Of a stretch of DNA of 64,000 bases, positions 51,475-60,474 are shown in pieces (position 1 is the stretch's first letter; each line of letters opens with the position of its first letter). The notes under the pieces are model-generated. The model was not told the DNA's origin. It saw only the letters and a list, made by a program, of their open reading frames with translations, and did not search any database. Source of the stretch: an uncultured Nocardioides sp. (GTDB taxonomy: Bacteria > Actinomycetota > Actinomycetes > Propionibacteriales > Nocardioidaceae); assembly GCF_947489365.1 (NCBI RefSeq), contig NZ_CANLDB010000010.1:1-64000 (forward strand), written 5' to 3'. The position numbers and the translations under genes are program-made.

Positions 51475-52443
51475 TCAGCGCAGCTTCGGACGCACGTGCA
51501 GGCCGACCTCGGGGTCGACCACCGTCTCCTGCGCGGCGGGGATGCCGTCGGCGTCCAGGGTGGTGGCGAGGTCGACGTTGCGCTTCACCAGGGCGAGCGC
51601 GATGGGGCCGAGCTCGTGGTGGCGGGCGGAGGTGCCGATGACGCCGACGGTCTTCTCCCCCGCCATCAGCGGGGCGCCGCGGGTGGGCAGGCGGTTCTCG
51701 GAGCCGTCGAGGTGGAGCAGCGTGAGCCGGCGGGGCGGGCGGCCGAGGGTGTGGACGCGGGCCACGGTCTCCTGGCCGCGGTAGCAGCCCTTGTCGAGGT
51801 GGACGGCGGGCCCGACCCAGCCGACCTCGTTGGGGATGGTGCGGTGGTCGGTGTCGAGGCCGTGGCGGGGCTCGCCGCGGGCGATCCGCAGCGCTTCGAA
51901 CGCCCAGAGCCCGGCGGCGGGGCCGGCGGCCTCGGCGTACGCCGCGAGCTGGTCGCGCGGGACGAGCTCGTAGCCGGCGTACCAGTCGTCCGCGGCGGCG
52001 CCGGCCTCCACGGCCTTGGCGACGGCCGCGGGGCGCCAGGCGACGGCCTGCTCGGCGGTGACGTCGGCGACCTCGACGCGGGACATGAAGCGCATCGAGT
52101 CCAGCCAGCCGACGAGGGCTGCGGCGGCGCCGGGCTCGGTGTGGGCCCAGAACGTCTCGCCGTCGTCGTAGCCGGTCATGGCGTGCTCGACGTGGCCGTG
52201 CGGCGACAGCACGAGGACGCCGGTCCAGCGGCGCGGCGGCAGCTGGAGCAGGTGCTGGGTGGTCAGCGCATGGAGCCAGGTGAGGCGGTCGGGTCCGGTG
52301 ACGCGCAGGACGTCGCGGTGGGACAGGTCGACGAACCCCTCCCCCGCCTCCAGCCTGCGCTGCTCGCCGTTGAAGGAGCCGTAGTGGGCCGCGACGGCGG
52401 CGTCGGGGGCGTCGGCGGACACGGCGCCGGGAAGGTCGAGCAT
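51475..52443 (-). CDS. ygfZ: YgfZ/GcvT-like folate-binding protein
   Basis: The 322-residue protein has the YgfZ fold related to the glycine-cleavage T-protein. It carries LSHRDVLRVTGPDRLTWLHA and the hallmark KGCYRGQETVAR (about 225-236), whose Cys is required in this family. YgfZ supports assembly or repair of iron-sulfur enzymes in a folate-dependent way. It lies 47 bp downstream of a Fur-type regulator on the same strand, consistent with an iron or stress link. Confidence 0.92.
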   Translation of the reverse strand: MLDLPGAVSADAPDAAVAAHYGSFNGEQRRLEAGEGFVDLSHRDVLRVTGPDRLTWLHALTTQHLLQLPPRRWTGVLVLSPHGHVEHAMTGYDDGETFWAHTEPGAAAALVGWLDSMRFMSRVEVADVTAEQAVAWRPAAVAKAVEAGAAADDWYAGYELVPRDQLAAYAEAAGPAAGLWAFEALRIARGEPRHGLDTDHRTIPNEVGWVGPAVHLDKGCYRGQETVARVHTLGRPPRRLTLLHLDGSENRLPTRGAPLMAGEKTVGVIGTSARHHELGPIALALVKRNVDLATTLDADGIPAAQETVVDPEVGLHVRPKLR

Positions 52444-52490
52444 CGGTGGAGCCTCCTGGAGGTGGTGGCGGCCCGGGTGGTCGGCCCCGG

Positions 52491-52913
52491 TCAGCCGCAG
52501 TCGGCGCAGTGGCCGTGCAGCGCGAGGTGACCGATGTCGGGCACGAAGCCGAGGTCCGCGGTCAGCCTCTCGACCAGTCCGCGGGCCACGTCGGCGTCAA
52601 CGGAGGTGACCTTGCCGCAATTCCGGCAGACCAGGTGGAAGTGCTCGTGGTCGGACACCGAGTGGTACGTCGGGGCGCGGTCCGACAGGTGCGTGTGGCG
52701 CACCAGGCCGAGCTCCTGGAGGACTTCGAGGGTCCGGTAGACCGTGGAGACGTTGACGGCGGACGACGACTTGCGGACCTCCGCGTGGACCTCGTCGGGG
52801 GTCGCGTGACCGAGGGCGTCCACCGCGGCGAGGATCAGCTCGCGCTGCGGGGTGAGCCGGTAGCCCTGGCCGCGCAGGCGCTGGCGCCAGTCGTCCTGGG
52901 GCTCGGTGGTCAT
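52491..52913 (-). CDS. Fur-family metalloregulator
   Basis: This 140-residue protein has an N-terminal winged helix (RLTPQRELILAAV to NVSTVYRTLEVLQELGLVR) and a C-terminal dimerisation domain with the HEHFHL metal site. Two CxxC pairs (CRNCG near 97 and CADCG at the end) bind structural zinc. Subtype (Fur, Zur, PerR) cannot be fixed by sequence alone. It is probably cotranscribed with ygfZ. Confidence 0.93.
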   Translation of the reverse strand: MTTEPQDDWRQRLRGQGYRLTPQRELILAAVDALGHATPDEVHAEVRKSSSAVNVSTVYRTLEVLQELGLVRHTHLSDRAPTYHSVSDHEHFHLVCRNCGKVTSVDADVARGLVERLTADLGFVPDIGHLALHGHCADCG

Positions 52914-52943
52914 GGACCGATCGTAGTCCCGGAGCCGCGGGGC

Positions 52944-54767
52944 TCAGCGCGGCGCGGCACCCACCACGAACGGGACCTCGTCGCCGGCGGCGACGCGGAT
53001 CGTCGTCGGCCGGCGGTGGCGGACCAGGGTGCCGTCGGCGTACGACACGGCTCCCCGTCGTACGCGGATGCGCAGCGGGGCGCCCTGCTCCCGCAGGGTC
53101 GCGAGCGGGGTGTCCAGACGCTCCAGCTCGGTGGCCATCTCCACCCCGAGCCGGCGGGTCAGGTCGGGCCGGGCGCCGGCCCGGTCGCGGTCCTCGGCCG
53201 GGTTCCGCTCGAGGTCGAACAACCGCAGCCGCCGGGTCTCGTAGTCGTACTTGAGCTTCCACCGTCCGGAGCGCAGCACCGTGCCGGGGCGCTGGTCGCG
53301 GCCGCGACCGAGGCTGTAGCCCGGGTAGTGCAGGAGCAGCGACCTGCGCGCCTCGGCCCCCTCCGCGAGGGCCGCCCGCAGGGACACCCCGTCGAGGTCG
53401 CGCCGCCGTCGCTCCGGGACCCGGCCGAGGTCGGCGAGGGTCGCCGCGACGTCGGTGACGTGCACCAGGGTCGGGTTGACGGCGCCTGACCGGACCAGGG
53501 CGGGGTTGCCGCTCCAGGCGGCTGTGGGCACGCGGATGCCGCCGTCCCACAGCTGCATCTTCTCGCCGCGCAGAGGACCGTTGTCGGCGCCGACCCCGAG
53601 CGTGCTGCGTCCGTCCCGGCTCAGGCGGCCGCCGTTGTCGGAGGTGAGGAGGACGAGCGTGTTGTCGGCCAGGGTGCGGCCGGGCGCCCGCGGGTCGCGC
53701 CGCTCACCCAGCTCGTCGAGGATCCGGCCGACCGTCTGGTCGACCCCCTCGACCATCGCCGAGTACGACGGCACCCGCCCGTCACCCGACCGGGACCGCT
53801 GCCGGTACTTGCCCAGCAGGTCGGGCCGGGCCTGGCCCGCGTCGGTCGGGCTGTGGACGCCGAAGTGGTTCACCGAGACGAGGAACGGGTCGCCGGTCCG
53901 CGCCCCACGGCGCACGGACTCCACGGCGGCGTCGCCGACGGCGTCGGTGAGGTTCTTCGGCCTGCCTGCCAGGTGGAGCGCCTCGGCGCGGGACACCCCG
54001 GTCGAGTAGGGCAGCACGTTCTCCCGCACGTAGTCGCGGGTGTACGGCGCCGCGAAGCGGTCCAGCGTCTCGTCCACGGGCTTGGCGAAGGCGAACCGGC
54101 CGCCCCCGCGCCGGGAGGCGACGTACCGGCCGGGGTCACCGGCGCGACTGCCGCCGTAGTTGACGTCGTACCCGTGCTTGCGGGTGATCTGGCCGGTCCC
54201 GCCCGTGACGTGGAACTTGCCGACGTGCGCGGTCCAGTAGCCCGCGTCAGCCAGGCGCTCCGGGACGGTGAGGGTGGACGGCGCCAGCCTGGACGAGCCG
54301 GTGGGGTTCCGGTTGTCGACGCCGCGCAGCGTCGCCGGGTCCCCGTCGTACGACGGCGGCACGGAGTTGGGGTTCAGCCCGCCGTACACGCCGTTGTCGG
54401 GGCCCTGGGCGTACTGCCCCGTGAGCAGGCTCATCCGGCTCGGCGCGCAGCTCAGCGCGCCGTACGCGTTCGGGAAGGTCGTGCCCTGCGCGGCGAGGCG
54501 GTCCATCGACGGGGTGTCGACGAAGCCGTTGGGGTGGCCGTCGTTGAACAGGCCGCTGCCGAGGTCGCCCCACCCCAGGTCGTCGACGACGACGAGGACG
54601 AGGTTGGGGCGGGTGTCCGCGGCGGGCGCGGACGCGGGGGCACGGTCGACCTCGGCGACACCGCTGGCCCCGCCCACCCCGGCGTGCGCCGGGAGCGGGA
54701 CCAGGGCGCACGCCGACGCGACCACCGCCCCGACGGCCGCCCGTCCGAGTCGAGCCCCGAGAACCAT
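52944..54767 (-). CDS. Secreted sulfatase A (arylsulfatase family)
   Basis: The 607-residue protein has a signal peptide (about 1-30). The catalytic core starts with RPNLVLVVVDDLGWGDLGS (metal-binding Asp pair). The formylglycine motif is CAPSR with Cys107, converted co-translationally in active sulfatases. Further ligands are HVGKFHV, the HSPTD region and LTSDNGG. It would hydrolyse sulfate esters on extracellular glycans or small molecules. It is paralogous along its length to the next gene and shares its strand, with 114 bp between them. Confidence 0.93.
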   Translation of the reverse strand: MVLGARLGRAAVGAVVASACALVPLPAHAGVGGASGVAEVDRAPASAPAADTRPNLVLVVVDDLGWGDLGSGLFNDGHPNGFVDTPSMDRLAAQGTTFPNAYGALSCAPSRMSLLTGQYAQGPDNGVYGGLNPNSVPPSYDGDPATLRGVDNRNPTGSSRLAPSTLTVPERLADAGYWTAHVGKFHVTGGTGQITRKHGYDVNYGGSRAGDPGRYVASRRGGGRFAFAKPVDETLDRFAAPYTRDYVRENVLPYSTGVSRAEALHLAGRPKNLTDAVGDAAVESVRRGARTGDPFLVSVNHFGVHSPTDAGQARPDLLGKYRQRSRSGDGRVPSYSAMVEGVDQTVGRILDELGERRDPRAPGRTLADNTLVLLTSDNGGRLSRDGRSTLGVGADNGPLRGEKMQLWDGGIRVPTAAWSGNPALVRSGAVNPTLVHVTDVAATLADLGRVPERRRRDLDGVSLRAALAEGAEARRSLLLHYPGYSLGRGRDQRPGTVLRSGRWKLKYDYETRRLRLFDLERNPAEDRDRAGARPDLTRRLGVEMATELERLDTPLATLREQGAPLRIRVRRGAVSYADGTLVRHRRPTTIRVAAGDEVPFVVGAAPR

Positions 54768-54881
54768 CAGTCACTCCTGTCCGTCTGCTTCCGACGGACG
54801 ATCATCCACGGCGCCGACGCCGAACCGGGCATTGTTGTCTCGTGGGTGCCGGAAGGCACGGCCGATCGGTGAGCGGGCGGG

Positions 54882-56723
54882 TCAGTCCTGCGGGGCCGGG
54901 GCGACGACCACCGGCACCTCGTCGCCCGCCCGGAGGCGGAGGACGGCCGGGCGGCGGTGGCGGACGAGGGTGTCGTCGGCGTAGGTGAGGGTCCCCGGTC
55001 GCACCCGGACGAGAAGGGGCGCGGAGTCCGCCCGCAGGGTCGGGAGCGGGGTGTCCAACCGGTCCAGCTCGGCGGCCATCCGGACGCCCAGGCGTCGCGT
55101 CAGGACGGGTCGCGCGGGCGCCACGTCGCGGGACTCGCCGAGGTCGTCGACGAGGTCGAACACCCGCAGCCGGCGCGACTCGTAGTCGTAGCGGACCTTC
55201 CACCGGCCCGACCGCAGCACCGTGGCGGGCCGCTGGTCGCGCCCCTTGCCCAGGCTGTACGCCGGGTAGTGCTGCAGCAGCGGACGGCTCACCTCCGCAC
55301 CCCGGGCGAGCGCGGCCCGGACGGACTGGCCGTCCAGGTCGCGGCGGGCCGCCGCCGGCACCTGCGCGAGGTCGGCGAGGGTGGCGGCGACGTCGGTGAC
55401 GTGGACGATCGAGCGGTTCACCTCTCCCCGCCGGACCAGCCGGGGGTCGCCGCTCCACGCCGCCAGGGGGACGCGGATGCCGCCCTCCCACAGCTGCATC
55501 TTCTCGCCGCGCAGCGGGCCGTTGTCGCCGCCGATCCTCCGGTCGCTCCTCCCGCTGTACCGGACGCGGCCGCCGTTGTCGGAGAGCAGGACGACGACGG
55601 TGTTCTCCGCGAGCGTGCGGCCCGGAGCACGCGGGTCCGGGGTCTCCTCGAGGTGGTCGACGAGGCGGCCGACCGTCTGGTCCACCCCCTCCACCATCGC
55701 GGCGTACGCCGGCACGCGGCCGTCGCCCGGGCGGGACCGCTCGCGGTACTTCGCCAGCAGGTCGGGCCGCGCCTGGGAGGGGTCGACGGGGCTGTGGACG
55801 GCGAAGTGGTTGACGGAGACGAGGAAGGGCCCGCCGGTCCCCGCGCCCTCGTCGACGGCGAGCAGCGCCGCGTCACCGACGGCGTCGGTGAGGTTCTTCG
55901 GCCCGCCGGCGAGGTCGAGGGCCGCGGCCCCACCGACGCCGTCCGACTGCGGGAGCACCGCCTGCTCGACGTACGCCGGCGTGTAGGGCTCGGCGAAGGC
56001 GTCCAGGCCGTCGTCGACCCGCTCGCCCCAGGTCCAGCCGCCGGACCCGTCGGGCCGGGCGGTGTAGGTGGCCGGGCTGCCGGCGGGCCCGCCGCCGTAG
56101 TTGACGTCGTACCCGTGCTTCTCGGTGATCTGGTCGGCGCCGCCGGTGACGTCGAACTTGCCGACGTGGGCGGTGAAGTACCCGGCCGCCGCCAGGCGCT
56201 CGGGGATGGTGTCGGTGTCCGTCGACAGGCGCGAGCCTCCCGAGCGGCTCCGGTTGCCGATGCCGCGCAGCCGGGGCGGTGGGCCGGAGTACCGGGGGGC
56301 GACGGTGTCGGGGTCGAGGCCGCCGTACAGGCCGTTGTCGGGTCGCTGCGGGTACTGCCCGGTGAGCAGGCCCATCCGGCTCGGCGCGCAGCTCAGCGCG
56401 CCGTACCCGTTGGGGAAGACGGTGCCCCGCGCGGCGAGACGGTCCATCGACGGGGTGTCGACGAACCGGTTCGGGTGGCCCTCGTCGAACACCCCGCTGC
56501 CGAGGTCGCCCCACCCGAGGTCGTCGACCACGACCAGCACCAGGTTCGGTCGCGGGTCGTCGGTCTGCGGGGTCCCGGACGGCTGCGACGGCTGCGACGG
56601 CTGTGACGGCTGCGCCGCCGGGTCCGCACGCTCGCCCGCGGTGCAGCCGGCCAGCGGCACGAGGACGCACAGGGCCGCGGCACCGGCCACCCGGCGCCTG
56701 TCTGGTGTCGTCGTCCCGCGCAC
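54882..56723 (-). CDS. Lipoprotein sulfatase B (arylsulfatase family)
   Basis: This is a 613-residue protein from GTG 56723, chosen to give a lipoprotein signal with lipobox LAGC. A short linker of repeated Gln-Pro-Ser follows (DNA repeat of 9-bp units near 56580-56612). The catalytic core repeats that of sulfatase A: VVDDLGWGDLGS, CAPSR with Cys112, HVGKFDV and LSDNGG. It should be tethered to the outer face of the membrane. The tandem pair probably arose by local duplication, followed by a split into a free and an anchored form (inference). Confidence 0.92.
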   Translation of the reverse strand: MRGTTTPDRRRVAGAAALCVLVPLAGCTAGERADPAAQPSQPSQPSQPSGTPQTDDPRPNLVLVVVDDLGWGDLGSGVFDEGHPNRFVDTPSMDRLAARGTVFPNGYGALSCAPSRMGLLTGQYPQRPDNGLYGGLDPDTVAPRYSGPPPRLRGIGNRSRSGGSRLSTDTDTIPERLAAAGYFTAHVGKFDVTGGADQITEKHGYDVNYGGGPAGSPATYTARPDGSGGWTWGERVDDGLDAFAEPYTPAYVEQAVLPQSDGVGGAAALDLAGGPKNLTDAVGDAALLAVDEGAGTGGPFLVSVNHFAVHSPVDPSQARPDLLAKYRERSRPGDGRVPAYAAMVEGVDQTVGRLVDHLEETPDPRAPGRTLAENTVVVLLSDNGGRVRYSGRSDRRIGGDNGPLRGEKMQLWEGGIRVPLAAWSGDPRLVRRGEVNRSIVHVTDVAATLADLAQVPAAARRDLDGQSVRAALARGAEVSRPLLQHYPAYSLGKGRDQRPATVLRSGRWKVRYDYESRRLRVFDLVDDLGESRDVAPARPVLTRRLGVRMAAELDRLDTPLPTLRADSAPLLVRVRPGTLTYADDTLVRHRRPAVLRLRAGDEVPVVVAPAPQD

Positions 56724-56904
56724 GCGCCGCCCCCGCCCCCACGTCGATGCTGCGTCACCACCGTGCTGCCGCGCCCGGCGACCGTCCCCGCACCGGGCGC
56801 GGCGATCCTGCCACCCCGCTCCACACCGCCGCACGGTCGTCGGAGACGTAGTGTCGGTCCTGCGCCCCGGCACGTGTCGGTGGCGCTGCCCGATGGGGGG
56901 GCCG

Positions 56905-57747
56905 ATGCGCGACCGCAGCTCCGGACCGCTCCCGGGTGCACGACGGGTTCACGCCATCACGCTCCACTTCCACCCCGACTGGCCGAGCCAGCGCGGGACC
57001 GTCGTCGACTCGATGGTGGCCGACGACCGGTACCTCTCGCAGTTCGTCACCGGCAGCTCCAACGGCGGTCTCACCGCCGTCCAGGGCGGCGACCGCTGGC
57101 TGTGGGAGAGCCGGCTCTTCGAGGGCCGGTACGACGACCGGTCGGCCCGCTCGCGACCGGTGTACGGCGCGTGGAACCGCACCGAGAGCCCGTACGGCGC
57201 GAGCCCGCGCTTCGGGTCGGCGTACATCCGGCTGCGGTCCGGCCTCATCGACCGGTCCACGTTCTGCTACCCCGACTCCGCCCACGGGCCCGAGCGGGTC
57301 GTTGACGCCACCAAGCTCAAGGAGCTCACCCGCGAGGCCGACGAGGAGGCCGACCGGGGCAGGATCGACGCCCTCGACGACTACGTCGAGGCCCACGTCC
57401 ACGGACCGGTGATGTTCTCCGTCGACGTGGCGGCCGTGGTCCTCGACCCGTGCTACGCGGGGTCGCCGATCGAGACCGCGGCCCACCGGCTGGGGTGCCC
57501 GATCGAGTTCCACCCGGGGTTCCGGGTGAGCGCCGACGACCTCGACGAGGCCTACCGCGGCCCGGAGGCCGTAGCCCTCGCCCACTCGCTCGGCGGCGAC
57601 CTGACCCCGCTGACGCTCGGGGAGGCCGCACGCCGCGACGACGTCGCTCCGCGGACGCTCAAGCACCTCTGGCACTACCTGGCCCGGTTCGGGCGGGCGC
57701 CCCACACCCACGAGGGCCGAGCGACCGACGAGCCGACCGCGGACTGA
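56905..57747 (+). CDS. DUF3626-type protein
   Basis: The 280-residue protein matches what I know of DUF3626. It has HAITLHFHPDWPSQRGTVV near 16, SQFVTGSSNGGLTAVQGGDR, RPVYGAWNRTESPYGASPRFGSAYIRL near 84-110, and EVHGPVMFSVDV-like and IEFHPGFRV blocks. Conserved His residues (HFHPD, HVHGP, EFHPG) suggest metal binding, but no reaction is established. It looks cytosolic. An ATG at 56893 is an alternative start. It is divergent from sulfatase B and convergent with the glycerate kinase. Confidence 0.75.
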   Translation: MRDRSSGPLPGARRVHAITLHFHPDWPSQRGTVVDSMVADDRYLSQFVTGSSNGGLTAVQGGDRWLWESRLFEGRYDDRSARSRPVYGAWNRTESPYGASPRFGSAYIRLRSGLIDRSTFCYPDSAHGPERVVDATKLKELTREADEEADRGRIDALDDYVEAHVHGPVMFSVDVAAVVLDPCYAGSPIETAAHRLGCPIEFHPGFRVSADDLDEAYRGPEAVALAHSLGGDLTPLTLGEAARRDDVAPRTLKHLWHYLARFGRAPHTHEGRATDEPTAD

Positions 57748-57751
57748 GCAC

Positions 57752-58954
57752 TCACCCGGCCCGGGTCTCCGCCTCCTGCCACGCGAGACGGCGGCCGACC
57801 AGGAGCAGGCGCATCGTCTGCTCGGCGGAGGTGGTCAAGGAGTCGCGCACCTCGTCGAGGGCCTGCTCGAGGGTCTGCGGCCGGGTGAGGATCGAGGCGA
57901 ACGCGTCGAGGCCGGCGTCGAGCGCAGCCTGCACGCCCTCCCCCACGGTGCCGGTGAGGGCGATGATCGGGATGTCCCGCTCACCGGCGTGCCGGGCCAC
58001 CTCCGCCGGCACCTTGCCGCGGGCGCTCTGCCGGTCGATCGCGCCCTCCGCGGTGATGACGAGGTCGACCCGGCCGAGCAGGGCGTCGAAGTCGAGGTAG
58101 CGGGTGATGACGTCGAACCGGGGGTGCAGGACGGCGCCCAGCAGCGCCTGCGCCCCGGCGCCGAGACCGCCGGAAGCCCCGGAGCCGGGGGACGTGCGGA
58201 CGTCGTGCCCGGTGTCGCGGGCCAGCACGGCGGCGTACGTCTCGAGGGCCTGCTCGAGCGCGACGACGGTGGCCTCGTCGGCGCCCTTCTGCGGCCCGAA
58301 CACGCGGGCGACGCCGCGCGGGCCGGTCAGCACGTTGTCCCAGTTGCAGGCGACCTCGAGCTCGACGCCGGCGAGCCGCGGGTCGAGACCGTCGAGGTCG
58401 ACGCTGCTCAGGCGGGCGAGCTCGCCGCCGCCGCGACCGAGCTCCTCGCCGTCGGCGTCGAGCAGCCGGGCGCCGAGGGCCTGGGCCATCCCCGCACCGC
58501 CGTCGTTGGTGCCGGAGTCGCCGCACCCCATCAGGACGCGCCGCGCGCCGGCGTCGAGCGCGGCGACGAGCAGCTCGCCCACGCCGTACGTCGTGGTGCC
58601 GAGCAGGTCGCGCTGGTCGCGCGGCACGTGCTGCAGCCCGGCGGCCGCGGCCATCTCGAGGACGGCGGTCGGCGGGGGCACCTCCCCGTCGGGGCCCGGG
58701 GTGGGGTCGAGGAGGCCGAAGTAGGCGTCGACGGGCTCGCCGAGCGGTCCGGTGACGGTGACGTCGTGCAGGGTCCCGCCGACCGCGTTGACGAGCGTGC
58801 GGGCGAACCCCTCCCCGCCGTCGGGGACGGGGGTCTTGACGATGAGGGCGTCGGGGACGGCGCGGCGGACGCCGGAGGCGACGCAGTCGGCGACCTCCTC
58901 GGCGCTGAGGCTCTCCTTGAACCCGGACGGGGCGATCAGGACACGCAGTCTCAC
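57752..58954 (-). CDS. Glycerate kinase (type I)
   Basis: The 400-residue protein is a full-length glycerate kinase of the GarK/GlxK family. It carries VLIAPSGFKESLSAEEVADC at the start, PVPDGGEGFART, MGCGDSGTNDGGAGMAQALG near 170-190, ACNWDNVLTGPRG, FGPQKGA and DLVITAEGAID. It phosphorylates glycerate to 2- or 3-phosphoglycerate. GTG 58954 overlaps the sensor kinase stop (GTGA) and has AAGGAG 7 nt upstream. It is the last gene of the permease - sensor - kinase operon, so the permease substrate is probably glycerate or a close acid (inference). Confidence 0.93.
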   Translation of the reverse strand: MRLRVLIAPSGFKESLSAEEVADCVASGVRRAVPDALIVKTPVPDGGEGFARTLVNAVGGTLHDVTVTGPLGEPVDAYFGLLDPTPGPDGEVPPPTAVLEMAAAAGLQHVPRDQRDLLGTTTYGVGELLVAALDAGARRVLMGCGDSGTNDGGAGMAQALGARLLDADGEELGRGGGELARLSSVDLDGLDPRLAGVELEVACNWDNVLTGPRGVARVFGPQKGADEATVVALEQALETYAAVLARDTGHDVRTSPGSGASGGLGAGAQALLGAVLHPRFDVITRYLDFDALLGRVDLVITAEGAIDRQSARGKVPAEVARHAGERDIPIIALTGTVGEGVQAALDAGLDAFASILTRPQTLEQALDEVRDSLTTSAEQTMRLLLVGRRLAWQEAETRAG

Positions 58955-60474
58955 GGGGTGCTCCTTCGGGGGGCGGGGCGGGGACGGGGCAGGGGGTGCG
59001 GGCGGGGGTCGGGGGGCAGGACGACGCGGGCGGTGGTGCCGCGGCCCTCGGGGCCGGGGCCGAGCTGCAGGCGGCCGCCGTGCTGCTCCACGACGGCGGC
59101 GGCGAGGCGCAGGCCGACGCCGCGGGTCTCGTCGGGTCGGGCGGTGCCGTCGTGGAGCCACTCGACGTCGGCGCGGCGGAAGCCGGCGCCGTCGTCGACG
59201 ACCTCGAGCGCGAGCCCGGCGTCCGGGCCGTGGTCGAGCCCCCGGGCGCGGAGCGCCAGCGAGCCGCCGCGCTCGGGGAGGGCGTCGAGGGCGTTGCGGA
59301 CCAGCTCGGACAGCGTCTCCCGCAGCCGGGCCCGGTCGGCGACCAGCGGGGAGGGCAGGTCGCTCGCGTCGATGCTGAGCGCGACCGAGCGTCGTACCAG
59401 CTCGTCGGAGACGCGGCCGACGACCTCGTGGAGCAGGGCGGCGGGGTCGACGACCGTCAGGTCGAGGTCGACGGGGTAGCTGAGCGAGCCGAGGCGGTCC
59501 ACGGCCAGGTGGGCGGCCGCGACGGACGCGGTGAGCCTCGCCGCGTCGTCGGCGCCGAGCGACCCGGCGACCGCGGCGACCTGGTCGCCCAGGCCGGACA
59601 CGACGCGGGCGAGGACGAGGCGGGCGTCGTCACCGCCGGCGCCGTCCGCCCCGTGGTCCTGCTCCCCGGGAGCCGCGTCGGTGCCGCCGGCGTCCTCGAG
59701 GCGCTCGGCGAGGCGGTTGAAGTCGCGGCTCAGCAGGCCGATCTCGTCGTCGGTGCCCTCGGGGAGCCGGACGCCGGTGCGGCCGCCGGCGAGCTCGGAC
59801 AGGCCGCGGTGCAGGTCTCGGACGGGCCGGAAGACGCCGCCGGCGAGGAACGCGCCGATGAGCAGCAGCAGGGAGACGACGCCGAGGCCCGCGACGACGA
59901 GGGCGATGCTCGCCGTACGACGGGCGGCCGAGGCCTCCTCGCGCACCTCCTCGCGCTTCACCTCGTCGCTGGCGACCGCGGCGTCGGTCACGGCGTCGAA
60001 CGGCTCGAAACCCTCCTCCTCGACGCGCTCCAGCTCCCCCTGGGCCGCGCCCTGGCGGCCCTGCTCGACGAGGTCGAAGACCCGGTCGGCGCGGTCGTCG
60101 AGGACGCCGGCCGCGGCGCGGACCTCGTCGACCTCCCGCTCCTCGTCGGCGTCCTCGGCCAGCGACGCCCACTCGTCGAGGACGGCGGTGATGCCGTCGG
60201 TGCGCTCGAGGTAGTCCTGCCGGGCGTCGGGGTCGCCGCCGAGCGTGGAGTCGGGGACCTCCTTGAACGCCTCGAACGTCAGCGCCCGGGCCTCCATGAG
60301 CCGCAGGCTGCGGAGGTAGTGCCGCTCCTGCTCCTGCTCGGAGGCGCGCCACTGGGTCAGGGTGTAGCCGTTGACGCCGACCACCAGCACCCCGACCACG
60401 CCGAGGGCGGTGAAGGTGGCGGCGAGGCGTCGCGACAGGCTCCTGCGGCCGACCCCCGTCGTCCGGGCGCTCAC
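58951..60474 (-). CDS. Membrane sensor kinase-like protein with HATPase domain, atypical dimerisation region
   Basis: This 507-residue protein has membrane helices near 20-40 and 205-227 enclosing a roughly 160-residue helical sensor region rich in Glu/Arg/Ala. A HAMP-like segment follows (PVRDLHRGLSELAGG to LSRDFNRLAERL). The ATPase part is clear: ELVRNALDALP (N box), VDDGAGF and RGVGLRLAAAVVEQHGG. I see no standard H-E/D-L-R-T-P H-box; AAAHLAVDRLGSLSY near 330 is the only nearby His. It may use a non-standard dimerisation/histidine domain or lack autophosphorylation. No response regulator is adjacent. It is coupled to the permease by a GTGA overlap. Confidence 0.85.
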   Translation of the reverse strand: MSARTTGVGRRSLSRRLAATFTALGVVGVLVVGVNGYTLTQWRASEQEQERHYLRSLRLMEARALTFEAFKEVPDSTLGGDPDARQDYLERTDGITAVLDEWASLAEDADEEREVDEVRAAAGVLDDRADRVFDLVEQGRQGAAQGELERVEEEGFEPFDAVTDAAVASDEVKREEVREEASAARRTASIALVVAGLGVVSLLLLIGAFLAGGVFRPVRDLHRGLSELAGGRTGVRLPEGTDDEIGLLSRDFNRLAERLEDAGGTDAAPGEQDHGADGAGGDDARLVLARVVSGLGDQVAAVAGSLGADDAARLTASVAAAHLAVDRLGSLSYPVDLDLTVVDPAALLHEVVGRVSDELVRRSVALSIDASDLPSPLVADRARLRETLSELVRNALDALPERGGSLALRARGLDHGPDAGLALEVVDDGAGFRRADVEWLHDGTARPDETRGVGLRLAAAVVEQHGGRLQLGPGPEGRGTTARVVLPPDPRPHPLPRPRPAPRRSTP

